NCBI RefSeq assembly: GCF_021010565.1
Contig: NZ_JAJNAY010000001.1
Location: 2,088,001 to 2,152,000 of the forward strand
Source of the DNA: Chryseobacterium turcicum
GTDB taxonomy: Bacteria; Bacteroidota; Bacteroidia; Flavobacteriales; Weeksellaceae
Direction: 5' to 3'
Length of the DNA: 64,000 bases
Shown piece by piece: positions 8,829-18,451 of this stretch (the stretch's first letter is position 1; every line of letters starts with the position of its first letter). The notes under the pieces are model-generated. The model made no database searches. It was not told where the DNA came from and saw only the letters and a list, made by a program, of their open reading frames with translations. A program made the translations under genes and the position numbers.

Positions 8829-9722
8829 ATGGAAGTTTCTTCAGTAAAAGGTATATTTTTCAGGTATATTTTGGTGCCGCTTATAGCGGTTATCATGATG
8901 GTTGTTTTAGGATTCATCAGGAAAAGCCAGCCTGCTATAAAAATAAAAGTCATCATTATTTATGTGCTTTTATGTAGTCTGTGTCTTGCATTACCAGGTT
9001 TTTTCGGTTTTGCAGGTAATTCATTTAATCCGTATTGGTATTTAATTTCACAGATAATTTATCTTATTTTCGGGATTATTCATGTGAATTTAATGCATAA
9101 TTTTTTCAGAAAGCATTTTAATTCTCAAACAAAAAGCATTCTTTTCGAATCTGTATTATCGGTAACCTGTGCTCTTGTGGGAGCTTATCTTTTTGTATTA
9201 ATTTTCGAATGGATTAGCAAAGGAGCAGGATATCCTGTAATGTCTGCAACCAGTGTCTTGATATTCTTTGTACCAATGGTTTTTTACTATTGTTATATCA
9301 TGTTAATCAGTATTCCGGTAGATATTTATAAAACATGGAAATATTCTCCCGATCAGAAACCACCTGATTTTGACGGCGCAGACTTTGACCGTTTAATGGT
9401 TTTAAATGTTGAATTGAGTAAAAATCTAGAAGATGCCAACAGATTCAGAATTAAAGCAAAAACTTTACCGACCGGCGTAACTTTTGGAGACTGGTTTTTC
9501 CGTGTAGTTGATGATTACAACCATAAAAACCCAAAATCTGTCATTCATTTAACAGACGAACAAAGAGAATCTTATTACTGGATATTTTATACTAAAAAAT
9601 CATTTTTCAGTTTTAGAAAATACATCGATTTCGATCAGGATATTACCACGAATACGATTTCTGAAAATGAAGTTGTCATCTGTAAAAGAGTTATTCAGCA
9701 CGAAGAAGAAGGAAAAAAATAA
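8829..9722 (+). CDS. tssN: type VI secretion system membrane protein TssN
   Basis: A 297-residue membrane protein. About five hydrophobic segments occupy residues 9-165 (YILVPLIAVIMMVVLGFI, IIIYVLLCSLCLALPGF, YWYLISQIIYLIFGII, VTCALVGAYLFVLIFEW, VLIFFVPMVFYYCYIMLI), followed by a soluble cytoplasmic C-terminus. This is the shape of TssN, a component found only in the Bacteroidota T6SS (subtype iii), where it belongs to the trans-envelope complex replacing TssJLM. It lies between tssG and tssK, 53 and 32 bp from its neighbours. Confidence 0.78.
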   Translation: MEVSSVKGIFFRYILVPLIAVIMMVVLGFIRKSQPAIKIKVIIIYVLLCSLCLALPGFFGFAGNSFNPYWYLISQIIYLIFGIIHVNLMHNFFRKHFNSQTKSILFESVLSVTCALVGAYLFVLIFEWISKGAGYPVMSATSVLIFFVPMVFYYCYIMLISIPVDIYKTWKYSPDQKPPDFDGADFDRLMVLNVELSKNLEDANRFRIKAKTLPTGVTFGDWFFRVVDDYNHKNPKSVIHLTDEQRESYYWIFYTKKSFFSFRKYIDFDQDITTNTISENEVVICKRVIQHEEEGKK

Positions 9723-9754
9723 AATCAAAATCACACCACTAAAAATATTACACT

Positions 9755-10900
9755 ATGATACAGCCCATAAAACACTTTGCTATCAACTGGGTTGATGGAA
9801 TGAAAGTTTCGCAGAGACATCTCAACGATCAGGATAATTTTTTAATAGATACCATAAGAGACGCAAATTCTCTTGCCATTACCAATTATAATTACGGCTT
9901 GTTGCCTTTGTCTAATGAATTTACAGATAAAACTATTTTTGATGTTCATAATACGGCAACCAATGATGTACAATTGTTTATCAAAAACTGCAGCGCTGTA
10001 ACTTTGGCAGGATATAGACTGGAGTTGAAAGATAGGAGAGTAAGTGTAAAATCTTTGGCTAAATCTCTCAACATCGATGAAAACCAAATGGATGGCGAAT
10101 ATTATATTTTAATCTCTGTAAACCCTTTTGATAAAGTGCCGTTTGGAGATATTGATCCCGAAGAAATTCCACCACGACACCCGAATGCGCAGGCCAATTA
10201 TCATATCGAATTGCTTCCAATAAGTTCATTAAACAGCAATTATTCGGGCGGAAATTACCTGGTAGTTGGAAAAGTAGATTTTAAAGGTAATATTGCACAG
10301 GTAAACACTAATTTTATTCCGCCTTGTACATCGATTCAGAGTCATCCTGCTTTGATTGATTATTACAACGGATTTGCAAAATCTATTGGAAACTTACAGC
10401 AATATGCTTTCAAAATCATTCAGAAGGCTTCGCATAAAAACCAAAATACATCTTTGGCATTAAATGTAAAAGCTTTGTGTACTGTTTTGGTCGATACATT
10501 TGGTGATATGTATTTTCAGTTCAGAAATATTATTCCTTATCAGGCACCAGTTTTTTTGATTGAAACTTTCGCTAAATTAGCGTTAAGAATGTACAATTCT
10601 ACACAGGTTTTAGTTCCAGGCGAATTGGAAGAAATGCTTAATTATAGTTTAGAATGGAGCGAAATTGCGCCACACACTTTACTTAATCAACTTTCTACGG
10701 TTGCAGAAACCAATTATGACCATCATAATACTGGAGAACCTCTTTTACATATCCATCAGATGTTGAGAAGTTTAGAAACAATTTTTGCTAAGCTGAGTGA
10801 ACTGGATTATATAGGCCAGAGAAAAGAAAATATTATTGTTAACGAACAGGAAGTGTCTTCAAATACCAATCCTAAAAGAGGTTGGAGTGTTTTAGATTAA
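9755..10900 (+). CDS. tssK: type VI secretion system baseplate protein TssK
   Basis: A 381-residue protein with the TssK N-terminal signature in Bacteroidota form: INWVDGMKVSQRHLNDQDNFLID at residues 10-32, matching the family pattern of W-x-G-M, then a Q/R-H, then D. TssK is the trimeric baseplate component that links the wedge to the membrane complex. Last gene of the tssG-tssN-tssK unit, with a strong terminator 24 bp downstream. Sheath, tube, ClpV and VgrG genes are not present within the window. Confidence 0.83.
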   Translation: MIQPIKHFAINWVDGMKVSQRHLNDQDNFLIDTIRDANSLAITNYNYGLLPLSNEFTDKTIFDVHNTATNDVQLFIKNCSAVTLAGYRLELKDRRVSVKSLAKSLNIDENQMDGEYYILISVNPFDKVPFGDIDPEEIPPRHPNAQANYHIELLPISSLNSNYSGGNYLVVGKVDFKGNIAQVNTNFIPPCTSIQSHPALIDYYNGFAKSIGNLQQYAFKIIQKASHKNQNTSLALNVKALCTVLVDTFGDMYFQFRNIIPYQAPVFLIETFAKLALRMYNSTQVLVPGELEEMLNYSLEWSEIAPHTLLNQLSTVAETNYDHHNTGEPLLHIHQMLRSLETIFAKLSELDYIGQRKENIIVNEQEVSSNTNPKRGWSVLD

Positions 10901-10923
10901 AAAGATAATTTTAAAATAAAAAT

Positions 10924-10955
10924 AAATCCCGATACTTCAGATTCGGGATTTTTTG
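10924..10955 (+). terminator. terminator of the tssGNK operon
   Basis: Perfect 9-bp stem AAATCCCGA (10924-10932) / TCGGGATTT (10943-10951) followed by further T. Confidence 0.9.
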
Positions 10956-10999
10956 TATAAAATTGTTGTGTCTTATGAGAAAAAAAAACTAAGCATGAT

Positions 11000-11080
11000 G
11001 TTGTCATTACGTAGGAATCTAAACAAGAATTGTAATATTAGATTTATACAAATAGATTTAGATTCCTACGGAATAACAAA
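11000..11080. repeat. palindromic intergenic repeat (CGTAGGAATCTAAA type)
   Basis: Left arm 11000-11023 and right arm 11057-11080 pair at 21 of 24 positions; the core is CGTAGGAATCTAAA / TTTAGATTCCTACG. It separates the T6SS unit from the aminotransferase gene. MITE/REP-like, non-coding. Confidence 0.65.
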
Positions 11081-11135
11081 CTCTGTGAATAAGTAAGTAA
11101 ATTATAGTAAATTCATTCGAATTAAAAGTAAAAAA

Positions 11136-12314
11136 ATGAATACAGATAAAATAAGAGAGGAAATAAGAGGTCTGTCAGACGATAAATTATTCTTTAATAA
11201 TGCAGGTTCTTCATTAATGCCCAATATCGTAGTTGATTCTATGATTGATTATCTGCAACAAGAAGAACAGTTTGGAGGATACGAAGTTGCGAACAGAAAT
11301 GCAAAATTGCTTGAAAATTTCTATACTGAAACCGCAAAGCTCATTAACTGCAAACCTTCAAATATTGCTTTTATGACAAGTGCGACTGAAGCATTTTCGA
11401 AAGCACTATCGAGCATTATTTTCAAAGAAGGAGATGTTGTTATCACTACAGCAGACGATTATATTTCTAATCAGATTACATTTATTTCGCTTCAGAAAAG
11501 ATTAAATGTAAAAATAATTCGTATCAAAAAACTTGAAGATAACGAATTGGATTTAGAAGACCTTGAAAATTTAATTCAACAACATCAACCGAAATTGGTT
11601 GCTGTTACTCATATTCCGACCAATTCAGGATTGATTCAGGATATTGAGGCGGTAGGAAAAATATGTCGTCAGTATGATATTTTATATTTGGCAGATTGTT
11701 GTCAATCGGTTGGGCAAATGGTCGTGGATGTTGAAAAAATAGGTTGTGATTTTTTGACTGCAACAGGAAGAAAGTTCATGAGAGGACCACGAGGAAGTGG
11801 CTTTTTATATGTTTCAGACAGAGTTTTAGAAAAAAAGTATGCACCGGTTTTATTAGATATGAGAGGCGCACACTGGTCGGAATATAATAATTATGAACTA
11901 TTTAAAACCGCCAAAAGATTTGAACATTGGGAAGTTTCTTACGCCGCTGTTTTAGGAATGATGGAAGCTGTAAAATATGCCAACAATGTAGGGCTTAATA
12001 ATATTGAAAATTACAATAGAAAATTAGCCGAAACACTCAGGATAAATCTTAAAAACAGCGGTTTCAAAGTTTTAGATATTGGAAATAATCTATGTAGTAT
12101 CGTCACTTTCTGTGGTCCTGATAATGATTTAGAAAATATTCAAAAAGTTTTGAGAGAAAATAATGTTTTCTTCTCAGCAAGTTACAAACATTCGGCATTG
12201 ATTGATTTTACCGATAAAAAAGTTGACGGAGCTGTAAGACTTTCACCCCATTATTTTAATACTTTAGGTGAGATTGAAAAAGTTTCGGATATTTTGAAAA
12301 AAAGTTTGAAATAG
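11136..12314 (+). CDS. class V aminotransferase / cysteine-desulfurase-like PLP enzyme
   Basis: Fold-type I PLP enzyme of aminotransferase class V, 392 residues. Visible landmarks are FNNAGSS (substrate end), MTSATEAFSKAL (phosphate grip), LADCCQSVGQ (the D that contacts the PLP ring nitrogen), and ATGRKFMRGPRGSGFLYV with the Schiff-base lysine in GRKF. This subgroup includes cysteine desulfurases, isopenicillin-N epimerases and ergothioneine C-S lyases, and sequence alone does not choose among them. No Suf or Isc genes are adjacent. Cytosolic. Confidence 0.9.
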   Translation: MNTDKIREEIRGLSDDKLFFNNAGSSLMPNIVVDSMIDYLQQEEQFGGYEVANRNAKLLENFYTETAKLINCKPSNIAFMTSATEAFSKALSSIIFKEGDVVITTADDYISNQITFISLQKRLNVKIIRIKKLEDNELDLEDLENLIQQHQPKLVAVTHIPTNSGLIQDIEAVGKICRQYDILYLADCCQSVGQMVVDVEKIGCDFLTATGRKFMRGPRGSGFLYVSDRVLEKKYAPVLLDMRGAHWSEYNNYELFKTAKRFEHWEVSYAAVLGMMEAVKYANNVGLNNIENYNRKLAETLRINLKNSGFKVLDIGNNLCSIVTFCGPDNDLENIQKVLRENNVFFSASYKHSALIDFTDKKVDGAVRLSPHYFNTLGEIEKVSDILKKSLK

Positions 12315-12399
12315 CGAGTAAACTATTTATGAAAGATAAATCAATAGATTTTTTTTCATTCGAAACTTTCATTAAATTCGTAAAAAATCAAAAAAGATA

Positions 12400-14802
12400 A
12401 TGAAGATCAAATTGACCATCTGTCTTCTTGCGTTTCTTAATTTCTATGAAGCTCAAGAAAATATCACGTATCAGAAGCCGTCTGCAGAGATTTTAAAGCT
12501 TGCAGATTACGACCGACCGCCAAGTGTTTTAACCAATTCAAAAAAAGACTGGGTTATTTTTGTGTATCGACCAACCTATAAAACGTTAGATGATCTCAAT
12601 CAGCAGGAAATGAAATTGGGAGGATTAAGAATCAATCCTATAACCAATATTTCGAGTACTGCAACCTACTCTAACAATCTGAAAGTGCGTAAAATGAATG
12701 ATAAAACGGAGGTTCAGGTTAAAAACTTACCTGCAAATCCGAAAATCACTAATACCGCATTTTCTCCGGATGAGAAAAAATTAGCCTTCACTCATACTAC
12801 AGATAGTGGAGTTGAGCTTTGGATTGTTGATCTTGAAACGGCAACCGCAAAAAAAATAACCAAAGATAACCTGAATGCCAATTTAGGAAATCCTTACAGT
12901 TGGATGAAAGATTCTCAAAGCTTTCTGATTAAAGTGCTTCCGGGAAACAGAGCTAAACTAACAGATTCTTCGAAAGATCTGCCAACTGGACCAATTGTTT
13001 CAACTGCCGATGGAAAAGTTTCTCAAAACAGAACGTATCAAGATTTACTTAAAAATCCTCAGGATGAAAGAAATTTTGAAATCCTTACTGCTTCTGAGTT
13101 GTATAACGTAGATTTAAATGGTGGTTTAAAAAAGATAAAAGATCAGGATTTATTTGCCGGAGTAAGCTATTCTCCCGATGGAAATTACCTGATGCTGACA
13201 ACGATTAAAAAACCTTTTTCTTACATCGTTCCGCTAAACAGATTTCCAATGACCACAACCGTTTACGACGCAAAAGGAAATACTGTAAAAGTGGTGAATG
13301 AAGTTCCTCTAAATGAAATTATGCCGAAAGGTTTTTCATCTGTAAGAACGGGAAAAAGAGATATGGGTTGGAGAGCCGATCAACCTGCAACTTTGGTTTA
13401 CGCTGAAGCTTTGGATGGTGGTGACCAATCTAAAACGGTTGATTTCAGAGATGAAGTTTTCAATTGGGAAGCTCCGTTTACTGCTCAGCCAAAATCTTTC
13501 TTTAAAACAAAACAAAGATACGGCGGCGTAAGCTGGACCAACAATCATTACGCTATTGTTGGTGAAAGCTGGTACGATACCAGAAATACAAAATCTTACT
13601 TAGTTGATTTAAACACAGGCAAATCTGAAGTAATAGAAGATAGGAATTACCAGGATGTCTACAGTGATCCCGGAAGTTTTAATACCACAAAAAATGATTT
13701 CGGAAGATATGTCATCGATATTAAAGGTGAAAAATCTTACCTGATTGGTGATGGATTTACAAAAGACGGTCAACATCCTTTCATCGATGAAATGGATATG
13801 AAATCTTTAAAAAAGAAAAGACTCTACACTTCAAATCTTAAAAATGCCAAAGAAGAAATTATCGATATTATTGATCCTAAAAAAGGAGAGGTATTGACGA
13901 TTCAGCAGTCAGCAAGTCAATATCCGAATTATTTTAAGAAAAATATTAAATCTAATAAAACAGAAGCGGTAACCAATTTTGCCAATCCGTTTGAAAGCAT
14001 TAAAGATGTTTACAAAGAAGTAATTACCTACAAAAGAAACGACGGAGTTACTCTAACAGGAACACTTTATTTGCCAGCAAACTACGATAGAAAAGCTAAA
14101 AAAGATAAACTTCCTCTATTAATTTGGGCATATCCTACAGAATATAAAGACAAAAATACAGCAGGACAAAATACTCAAAATCCGAACGATTTTACGTTCC
14201 CATATTACGGTTCTTTTGTGTATTGGACGGCGAAAGGATATGCAGTTCTTGATGATGCAGCATTCCCAATTATCGGGGAAGGAAAAACAGAGCCGAATGA
14301 CACTTTTATTCCTCAATTGGTTGCTAATGGAAAAGCTGCGATTGATGCGGTAGATCAGTTAGGATACATTGATAGAACAAAAGTGGCTGTGGGAGGGCAT
14401 TCTTACGGAGCATTTATGACCGCGAATCTTTTGACACATTCTAAAGATTATGCGTGCGGAATTGCAAGAAGTGGAGCATACAACAGAACGTTGACGCCTT
14501 TTGGTTTCCAGAGTGAGCAGAGAAATTACTGGGATGTTCCGGAAATTTACAACACGATGTCTCCATTTATGAATGCCGATAAAATGAAAACGCCTATGTT
14601 ATTGGTTCATGGTGATGCCGACAATAATCCGGGAACGTTTACTTTGCAAACCGAAAGATATTTCCAGGCTTTGAAAAATCTCGGAGCTCCTGTGAAAATG
14701 GTTCTTCTTCCAAAAGAATCTCACGGCTATGCTGCCAAAGAAAATATTCTGCATTTGCTTTGGGAACAAGATCAGTTTTTGGAGAAATGTTTGAAGAAAT
14801 AA
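12400..14802 (+). CDS. secreted S9 family prolyl oligopeptidase-type peptidase
   Basis: Serine peptidase of the prolyl-oligopeptidase family, 800 residues, with a signal peptide ending near EAQ. The N-terminal two thirds is a beta-propeller (repeated SPDEKKLAF-, SPDGNYLML-type blades). The C-terminal alpha/beta hydrolase domain carries the triad S668 (GGHSYGAF), D739 (VHGDADNN) and H775 (ESHGYAAK). Its size and secretion fit the S9 glutamyl/dipeptidyl peptidase group of Bacteroidota, which trims extracellular or periplasmic peptides. Single gene ending in a strong terminator. Confidence 0.95.
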   Translation: MKIKLTICLLAFLNFYEAQENITYQKPSAEILKLADYDRPPSVLTNSKKDWVIFVYRPTYKTLDDLNQQEMKLGGLRINPITNISSTATYSNNLKVRKMNDKTEVQVKNLPANPKITNTAFSPDEKKLAFTHTTDSGVELWIVDLETATAKKITKDNLNANLGNPYSWMKDSQSFLIKVLPGNRAKLTDSSKDLPTGPIVSTADGKVSQNRTYQDLLKNPQDERNFEILTASELYNVDLNGGLKKIKDQDLFAGVSYSPDGNYLMLTTIKKPFSYIVPLNRFPMTTTVYDAKGNTVKVVNEVPLNEIMPKGFSSVRTGKRDMGWRADQPATLVYAEALDGGDQSKTVDFRDEVFNWEAPFTAQPKSFFKTKQRYGGVSWTNNHYAIVGESWYDTRNTKSYLVDLNTGKSEVIEDRNYQDVYSDPGSFNTTKNDFGRYVIDIKGEKSYLIGDGFTKDGQHPFIDEMDMKSLKKKRLYTSNLKNAKEEIIDIIDPKKGEVLTIQQSASQYPNYFKKNIKSNKTEAVTNFANPFESIKDVYKEVITYKRNDGVTLTGTLYLPANYDRKAKKDKLPLLIWAYPTEYKDKNTAGQNTQNPNDFTFPYYGSFVYWTAKGYAVLDDAAFPIIGEGKTEPNDTFIPQLVANGKAAIDAVDQLGYIDRTKVAVGGHSYGAFMTANLLTHSKDYACGIARSGAYNRTLTPFGFQSEQRNYWDVPEIYNTMSPFMNADKMKTPMLLVHGDADNNPGTFTLQTERYFQALKNLGAPVKMVLLPKESHGYAAKENILHLLWEQDQFLEKCLKK

Positions 14803-14810
14803 TTATACAT

Positions 14811-14840
14811 AAAACTCGCTCAGTGGAGCGAGTTTTTTTA
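14811..14840 (+). terminator. terminator of S9 peptidase gene
   Basis: Ten-bp stem AAACTCGCTC (14812-14821) / GAGCGAGTTT (14826-14835), loop AGTG, then T run. Confidence 0.92.
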
Positions 14841-14954
14841 TGGATTTAATTTAAATAATTCATATTCTATTCATTTTAATTTTTGTAATTTTTCGGCTCA
14901 TAAAAGTGAGTATAAATAATAGATTCCGAAAGGTGTCTATCTGAAATAAAAATA

Positions 14955-15530
14955 ATGTTAAGAACGAACCAACCATTTCTAAATTATCTTGAGATACTTT
15001 TCCATAGCCAGGAACATAAAGGAAATATTATTTTAGAATCCTTCGAAAAAGACGAAAAACTATTAACACAAGGCGAAGTTTCCGACAAAATAATGCTCAT
15101 TAAAAGCGGAATTACCAAATGCTTTTTTACAGAAGAAAACAAAGAGGAATACATTGTTGAGTTTTTAGGAAAAGGAGAAATTCTTGGGGAAATAGAGATG
15201 ATGAAGAATGTTCCTTGCATTTGCAGCATTGAAGCGATTACCGAAGTTACGGTATTTACCATAACGATTCCGTATTTCCAGTCGTTGATTAAAAGTGATC
15301 TTAATTTAAACAATTTGCTGCTCGATGTTTTTGCAGAACGTATTGCAAACACTTCAAACCGATCATCTTATCAGCAACTTCACGCTACAGAACATACGCT
15401 GTCTCAACTTCTCGAATTAAAAGCTAAAGAAATGAAAATTTCAAAAGAAGATATGGCTTCCTATTTGGGAACAACCGTAAAAAGTCTTACCAAAGCCATA
15501 AAAGATTATGAAAAGAAAAAGACAGTGTAA
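14955..15530 (+). CDS. Crp/Fnr family transcriptional regulator
   Basis: A 191-residue regulator with an N-terminal cyclic-nucleotide-binding-like beta-roll (LLTQGEVSDKIMLIKSGITKCFF, FLGKGEILGEIEMM, near residues 35-85) and a C-terminal winged helix (MKISKEDMASYLGTTVKSLTKAIKDY). Typical of the Bacteroidota Crp-like proteins that lack the cysteines of Fnr. The effector is unknown, since key cAMP-contact residues cannot be judged by eye. A CTCA-N6-TGAG dyad near 14900 upstream could be a binding site but is weak. Confidence 0.88.
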   Translation: MLRTNQPFLNYLEILFHSQEHKGNIILESFEKDEKLLTQGEVSDKIMLIKSGITKCFFTEENKEEYIVEFLGKGEILGEIEMMKNVPCICSIEAITEVTVFTITIPYFQSLIKSDLNLNNLLLDVFAERIANTSNRSSYQQLHATEHTLSQLLELKAKEMKISKEDMASYLGTTVKSLTKAIKDYEKKKTV

Positions 15531-15558
15531 ATTAAATCCAGATATTTATTTTTTCGAA

Positions 15559-15607
15559 ATTCAAAACAAAAAAGCTGATGAGAATACCAGTTTTGAATAT
15601 TTTTTTT
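15559..15607 (+). terminator. possible terminator of crp-like gene
   Basis: ATTCAAAAC (15559-15567) pairs with GTTTTGAAT (15590-15598) across a 22-nt loop and is followed by AT then seven T. The long loop lowers confidence. Confidence 0.4.
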
Positions 15608-15710
15608 AAGATGGAACTCTAGCTTTATTTAGCTTACGGAGGAATTTTACTTTAAAAATATAGTTTTTATCTGATTAAATAAACATAAACTTTTCACGAA
15701 GATTATACCA

Positions 15711-15748
15711 AAAGCTCCCGTCGACTTACATAAATCCACGGGAGCTTT
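15711..15748. other. strong intergenic hairpin
   Basis: Eleven-bp perfect inverted repeat AAAGCTCCCGT / ACGGGAGCTTT with a 16-nt loop, in the 333-bp gap between the crp-like gene and the convergent GNAT genes. There is no T run on either side, so it is not a canonical terminator; it may be a processed 3' end or a remnant repeat. No gene seen in this gap. Confidence 0.5.
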
Positions 15749-15863
15749 TAGAAAAAGCAGGCGTGTAATTATGAAAAGCATGCCACCTTTTTAATTTTGC
15801 TTATTTAGCTTTTTCAAACTTCATTACTTTAAGATTAATTTTAAGTGAAAAGCTATTTGATAA

Positions 15864-16382
15864 TTACAACTCCTTTCTCATCATCAAATCCGTCTGCTCT
15901 TCGTCACCAAATTTAAAAATATGCTTATCAAATTCTACAAAACCATTCTTTTTATAAAATTGAACGGCTCTGTGATTTTCTTCCCAAACGCCTAGCCAAA
16001 CGTATTGTAAGTTTTTGCTTTGTGCAATATACAATGCTTTGTCGTATAAAATCTGTCCAACTTTTTTGCCGTGAAAATCTTTTGAAACATAAATCCTTTC
16101 AATTTCAAGAGCATTTTTATCTTGTAATTCAGTTTGTGCATCTCCTGAGTTGACTTTCAAATAGCCGACAACATCACCAAGATAGATAGCAAAGAAAAAT
16201 TCAGAATTTTTATTTTTAAGTTCTGATAGCAATTTTTCTTCAGAAAACTTTTCATTCAGATACTTTTCCATATTTTCTGCAGTATTATAAGGCGAAAAGG
16301 TTTCGAAAAAAGTCTTTTTAGCGATGCGCTGAAGCTTTTCAGTATCGTCGATTTTAATTTTTTCAATGACTATATTTTCCAT
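15864..16382 (-). CDS. GNAT family N-acetyltransferase
   Basis: A 172-residue GNAT acetyltransferase. The acetyl-CoA binding motif A is ALEIERIYVSKDFHGKKVGQILYDKA (Q/R-x-x-G-x-G/A variant HGKKVGQ), followed by YVWLGVWEENHRAVQFYKKNGFVE, the conserved beta5 strand and helix 4. The substrate amine is unknown. It is the second gene of a two-gene unit with another GNAT: its ATG lies 2 bp after the upstream stop, so translational coupling is likely. Confidence 0.9.
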   Translation of the reverse strand: MENIVIEKIKIDDTEKLQRIAKKTFFETFSPYNTAENMEKYLNEKFSEEKLLSELKNKNSEFFFAIYLGDVVGYLKVNSGDAQTELQDKNALEIERIYVSKDFHGKKVGQILYDKALYIAQSKNLQYVWLGVWEENHRAVQFYKKNGFVEFDKHIFKFGDEEQTDLMMRKEL

Positions 16383-16384
16383 AT

Positions 16385-16897
16385 TTATTTTATCATTTTA
16401 TTTTTAATTGTATAAATCACACCTTCTTGCTCATCAAAATCGAAGCCTTTTTCATATTGAAGTCCTATTTTTTCTAAAACTTTTATAGATGCTGTATTTT
16501 CTTTCATTGCTCTTCCTACAATTGTTTTTAAATTTAATTTTTCAAAACCATAATCGATGCAGGCTTTTGCGCTTTCGGTAGCAAATCCTTGATTCCAGAA
16601 ATGTTCAAAAAACCGAAAACCAATGTCAGTTTCATTTAAATCTTCATCATACTTTAATCCGCACCAACCTATAAATTGTTGAGTTGATTTATCGATAACT
16701 GACCATCTTCCAAAACCATTTCTTTGATAATCTGAATAGTTTTCCAAAAAAAGTTTAGCTTCATCAATATCTTTAAACGCAGAGTTTCCAGTATATTTTA
16801 TAACATTTGGATTTAAATTTAATTCATAAAAATTTTCTGCATCGCTGATGTCAAATTCTCGAAGTAAAAGACGGTTGGTTTCTAGTATTGTTTTCAT
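16385..16897 (-). CDS. GNAT family N-acetyltransferase, RimJ/RimL-like
   Basis: A 170-residue GNAT of the RimJ/RimL type: TNRLLLREFDISDAENFYELN at the N-terminus, IGWCGLKYDEDLNETDIGFRF and HFWNQGFATESAKACIDYGFE (acetyl-CoA loop), then SIKVLEKIGLQYE. Proteins of this group acetylate N-termini, polyamines or small-molecule amines. It precedes the other GNAT by 2 bp on the same strand; the two are not close copies of one another. Confidence 0.9.
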   Translation of the reverse strand: MKTILETNRLLLREFDISDAENFYELNLNPNVIKYTGNSAFKDIDEAKLFLENYSDYQRNGFGRWSVIDKSTQQFIGWCGLKYDEDLNETDIGFRFFEHFWNQGFATESAKACIDYGFEKLNLKTIVGRAMKENTASIKVLEKIGLQYEKGFDFDEQEGVIYTIKNKMIK

Positions 16898-16984
16898 TAA
16901 GAATTAGTTTTTAATTTTAAAGATAATAAATCATTGCGCCTTGTTTAGTATTAAAAACAATCTTTGCATTTTTCAACATACTCA

Positions 16985-17012
16985 ATAAAAAAAGCGATCC
17001 AAAGACCGCTTT
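16985..17012 (-). terminator. terminator of MATE transporter gene
   Basis: Minus-strand stem AAAGCGGTC (17012-17004) / GATCGCTTT (16999-16991) with one G-U pair, 4-nt loop, then a T run. Confidence 0.85.
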
Positions 17013-17017
17013 CAATA

Positions 17018-18382
17018 TTATATTTTGTTTCCTTTAATTCGTCTTGCAGACATGTTGAGAAAACGTTTCACCAGCATAATCGCTGAAATTGTTAATCCTA
17101 ATCCAAGGGCAATCCACATTCCGAAAGCTCCCATTTCCATGGTCACACACAAGAAATATCCTAAAGGAATTGTAATCAACCAATACGCAATAAATGTAAT
17201 GATTGAAGGGATTTTTACGTCCTGTAAACCTCTCAACATTCCTAAAGCTGTTACCTGAATTCCATCAGAAAGCTGGAATAAAGCGGCAATAATCATTAAT
17301 TTTGAAGCTAACATAATTACTTCCACCTCTTCTGGTTTTGTGAAAAATGTAGGTAAAATATTTCGTCCTAAGATGAATATAACTCCACAAAAACACATAA
17401 AAAGAAATGCTATTTTCAGGTTGTTGATTCCTATTTTTCTTAATTCTACAAAATTTTGTTCACCCAATTTTCTACCAATCATTACTGTTGACGCCACGCT
17501 GAAACCAATACATAAATTGAAGGTGAATGATGCCATACTTAAAGCAATCTGGTGCGAAGCGATATCATGAGATGAAATTAATCCACAGATAAACGCTGCT
17601 CCTGCAAAAGCGGTAACCTCAAAAAACATTTGTAATGCAGTTGGAAAGCCTAATCTTACCATTTTTTCAAACATTTTCTTTGAAAATACCTGTATTTTTA
17701 ATGAAAATGCTTTGAGATACTGTCTTGTTTTTGGCTCTTTCATTAAAACAAAATAAAGAAAGACTACCATAAAAACTCGGGCAATTAAACTCGCTAAAGC
17801 AGAACCTTTTACGCCCATTTCAGGGAAAATCCAAATTCCTTGAATCAATACATAATTAAGGACAATATTGATTACGTTAGCAATAATAGTCGCTTTCGTT
17901 ACGCCAATGGTATATGACAAACCTTCAGAAACCTCTCTCAGAGTCTGAAACGCCATAAACGGAACAATACTGATGGCCATAATCCATAAAAAATCTACCG
18001 TATCAGGAATAATTTTTGCCGGCTGACCAGAATGATAGAGTAGCGGTAATCCTAAAAACAAGATAAGCATCAGAATAATACCTACCGTCATGTTGATGAC
18101 AAAACCGTGACTGAAAACTGAATTAATTGTTTTGTGGTCATTTTTAGAGTGTGCCTCAGAAACCAGTGGTGGGATGGCAAAAGAAAAACCCAGCGCCAAA
18201 ACAAACATTGAGAAAAATACAGCATTTCCCAAAGAAACCGATGCCAACGCATCTGCACCCAAAAGTTGTCCTACAATGATATTATCAAAGAGGTTGACAG
18301 ACACCTGTCCTACTTGCGTAAGCATTACCGGAAGAGCCAGCGTTAAGGCTTCTTTCGTGTAATTTTTATTTAAAAAACTCAT
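17018..18382 (-). CDS. MATE family efflux transporter (NorM-like)
   Basis: A 454-residue, 12-helix MATE antiporter. Diagnostic features are the N-terminal LALPVMLTQVGQVSVNLFDNIIVGQLLGADALASVSLG, and the start of the second half (GFPTALQMFFEVTAFAGAAFICGLISS). It exports cationic drugs or metabolites in exchange for Na+ or H+ across the inner membrane. Its ATG lies 13 nt downstream of the hairpin that ends the regulator gene, so the two genes could be linked by read-through. Confidence 0.94.
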   Translation of the reverse strand: MSFLNKNYTKEALTLALPVMLTQVGQVSVNLFDNIIVGQLLGADALASVSLGNAVFFSMFVLALGFSFAIPPLVSEAHSKNDHKTINSVFSHGFVINMTVGIILMLILFLGLPLLYHSGQPAKIIPDTVDFLWIMAISIVPFMAFQTLREVSEGLSYTIGVTKATIIANVINIVLNYVLIQGIWIFPEMGVKGSALASLIARVFMVVFLYFVLMKEPKTRQYLKAFSLKIQVFSKKMFEKMVRLGFPTALQMFFEVTAFAGAAFICGLISSHDIASHQIALSMASFTFNLCIGFSVASTVMIGRKLGEQNFVELRKIGINNLKIAFLFMCFCGVIFILGRNILPTFFTKPEEVEVIMLASKLMIIAALFQLSDGIQVTALGMLRGLQDVKIPSIITFIAYWLITIPLGYFLCVTMEMGAFGMWIALGLGLTISAIMLVKRFLNMSARRIKGNKI

Positions 18383-18390
18383 AATAGTTC

Positions 18391-18425
18391 AAAAAAAATT
18401 TGCAGTATAGGTACTGCAAATTTTT
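18391..18425 (-). terminator. terminator between NtrC-like regulator and MATE gene
   Basis: Perfect 12-bp inverted repeat AAATTTGCAGTA / TACTGCAAATTT with a 4-nt loop; the minus-strand product ends in a T run. Close to the MATE start codon, so it could also act as an operator or attenuator. Confidence 0.8.
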
Positions 18426-18451
18426 ATAATTTATTTTAATTAAATATTAAA

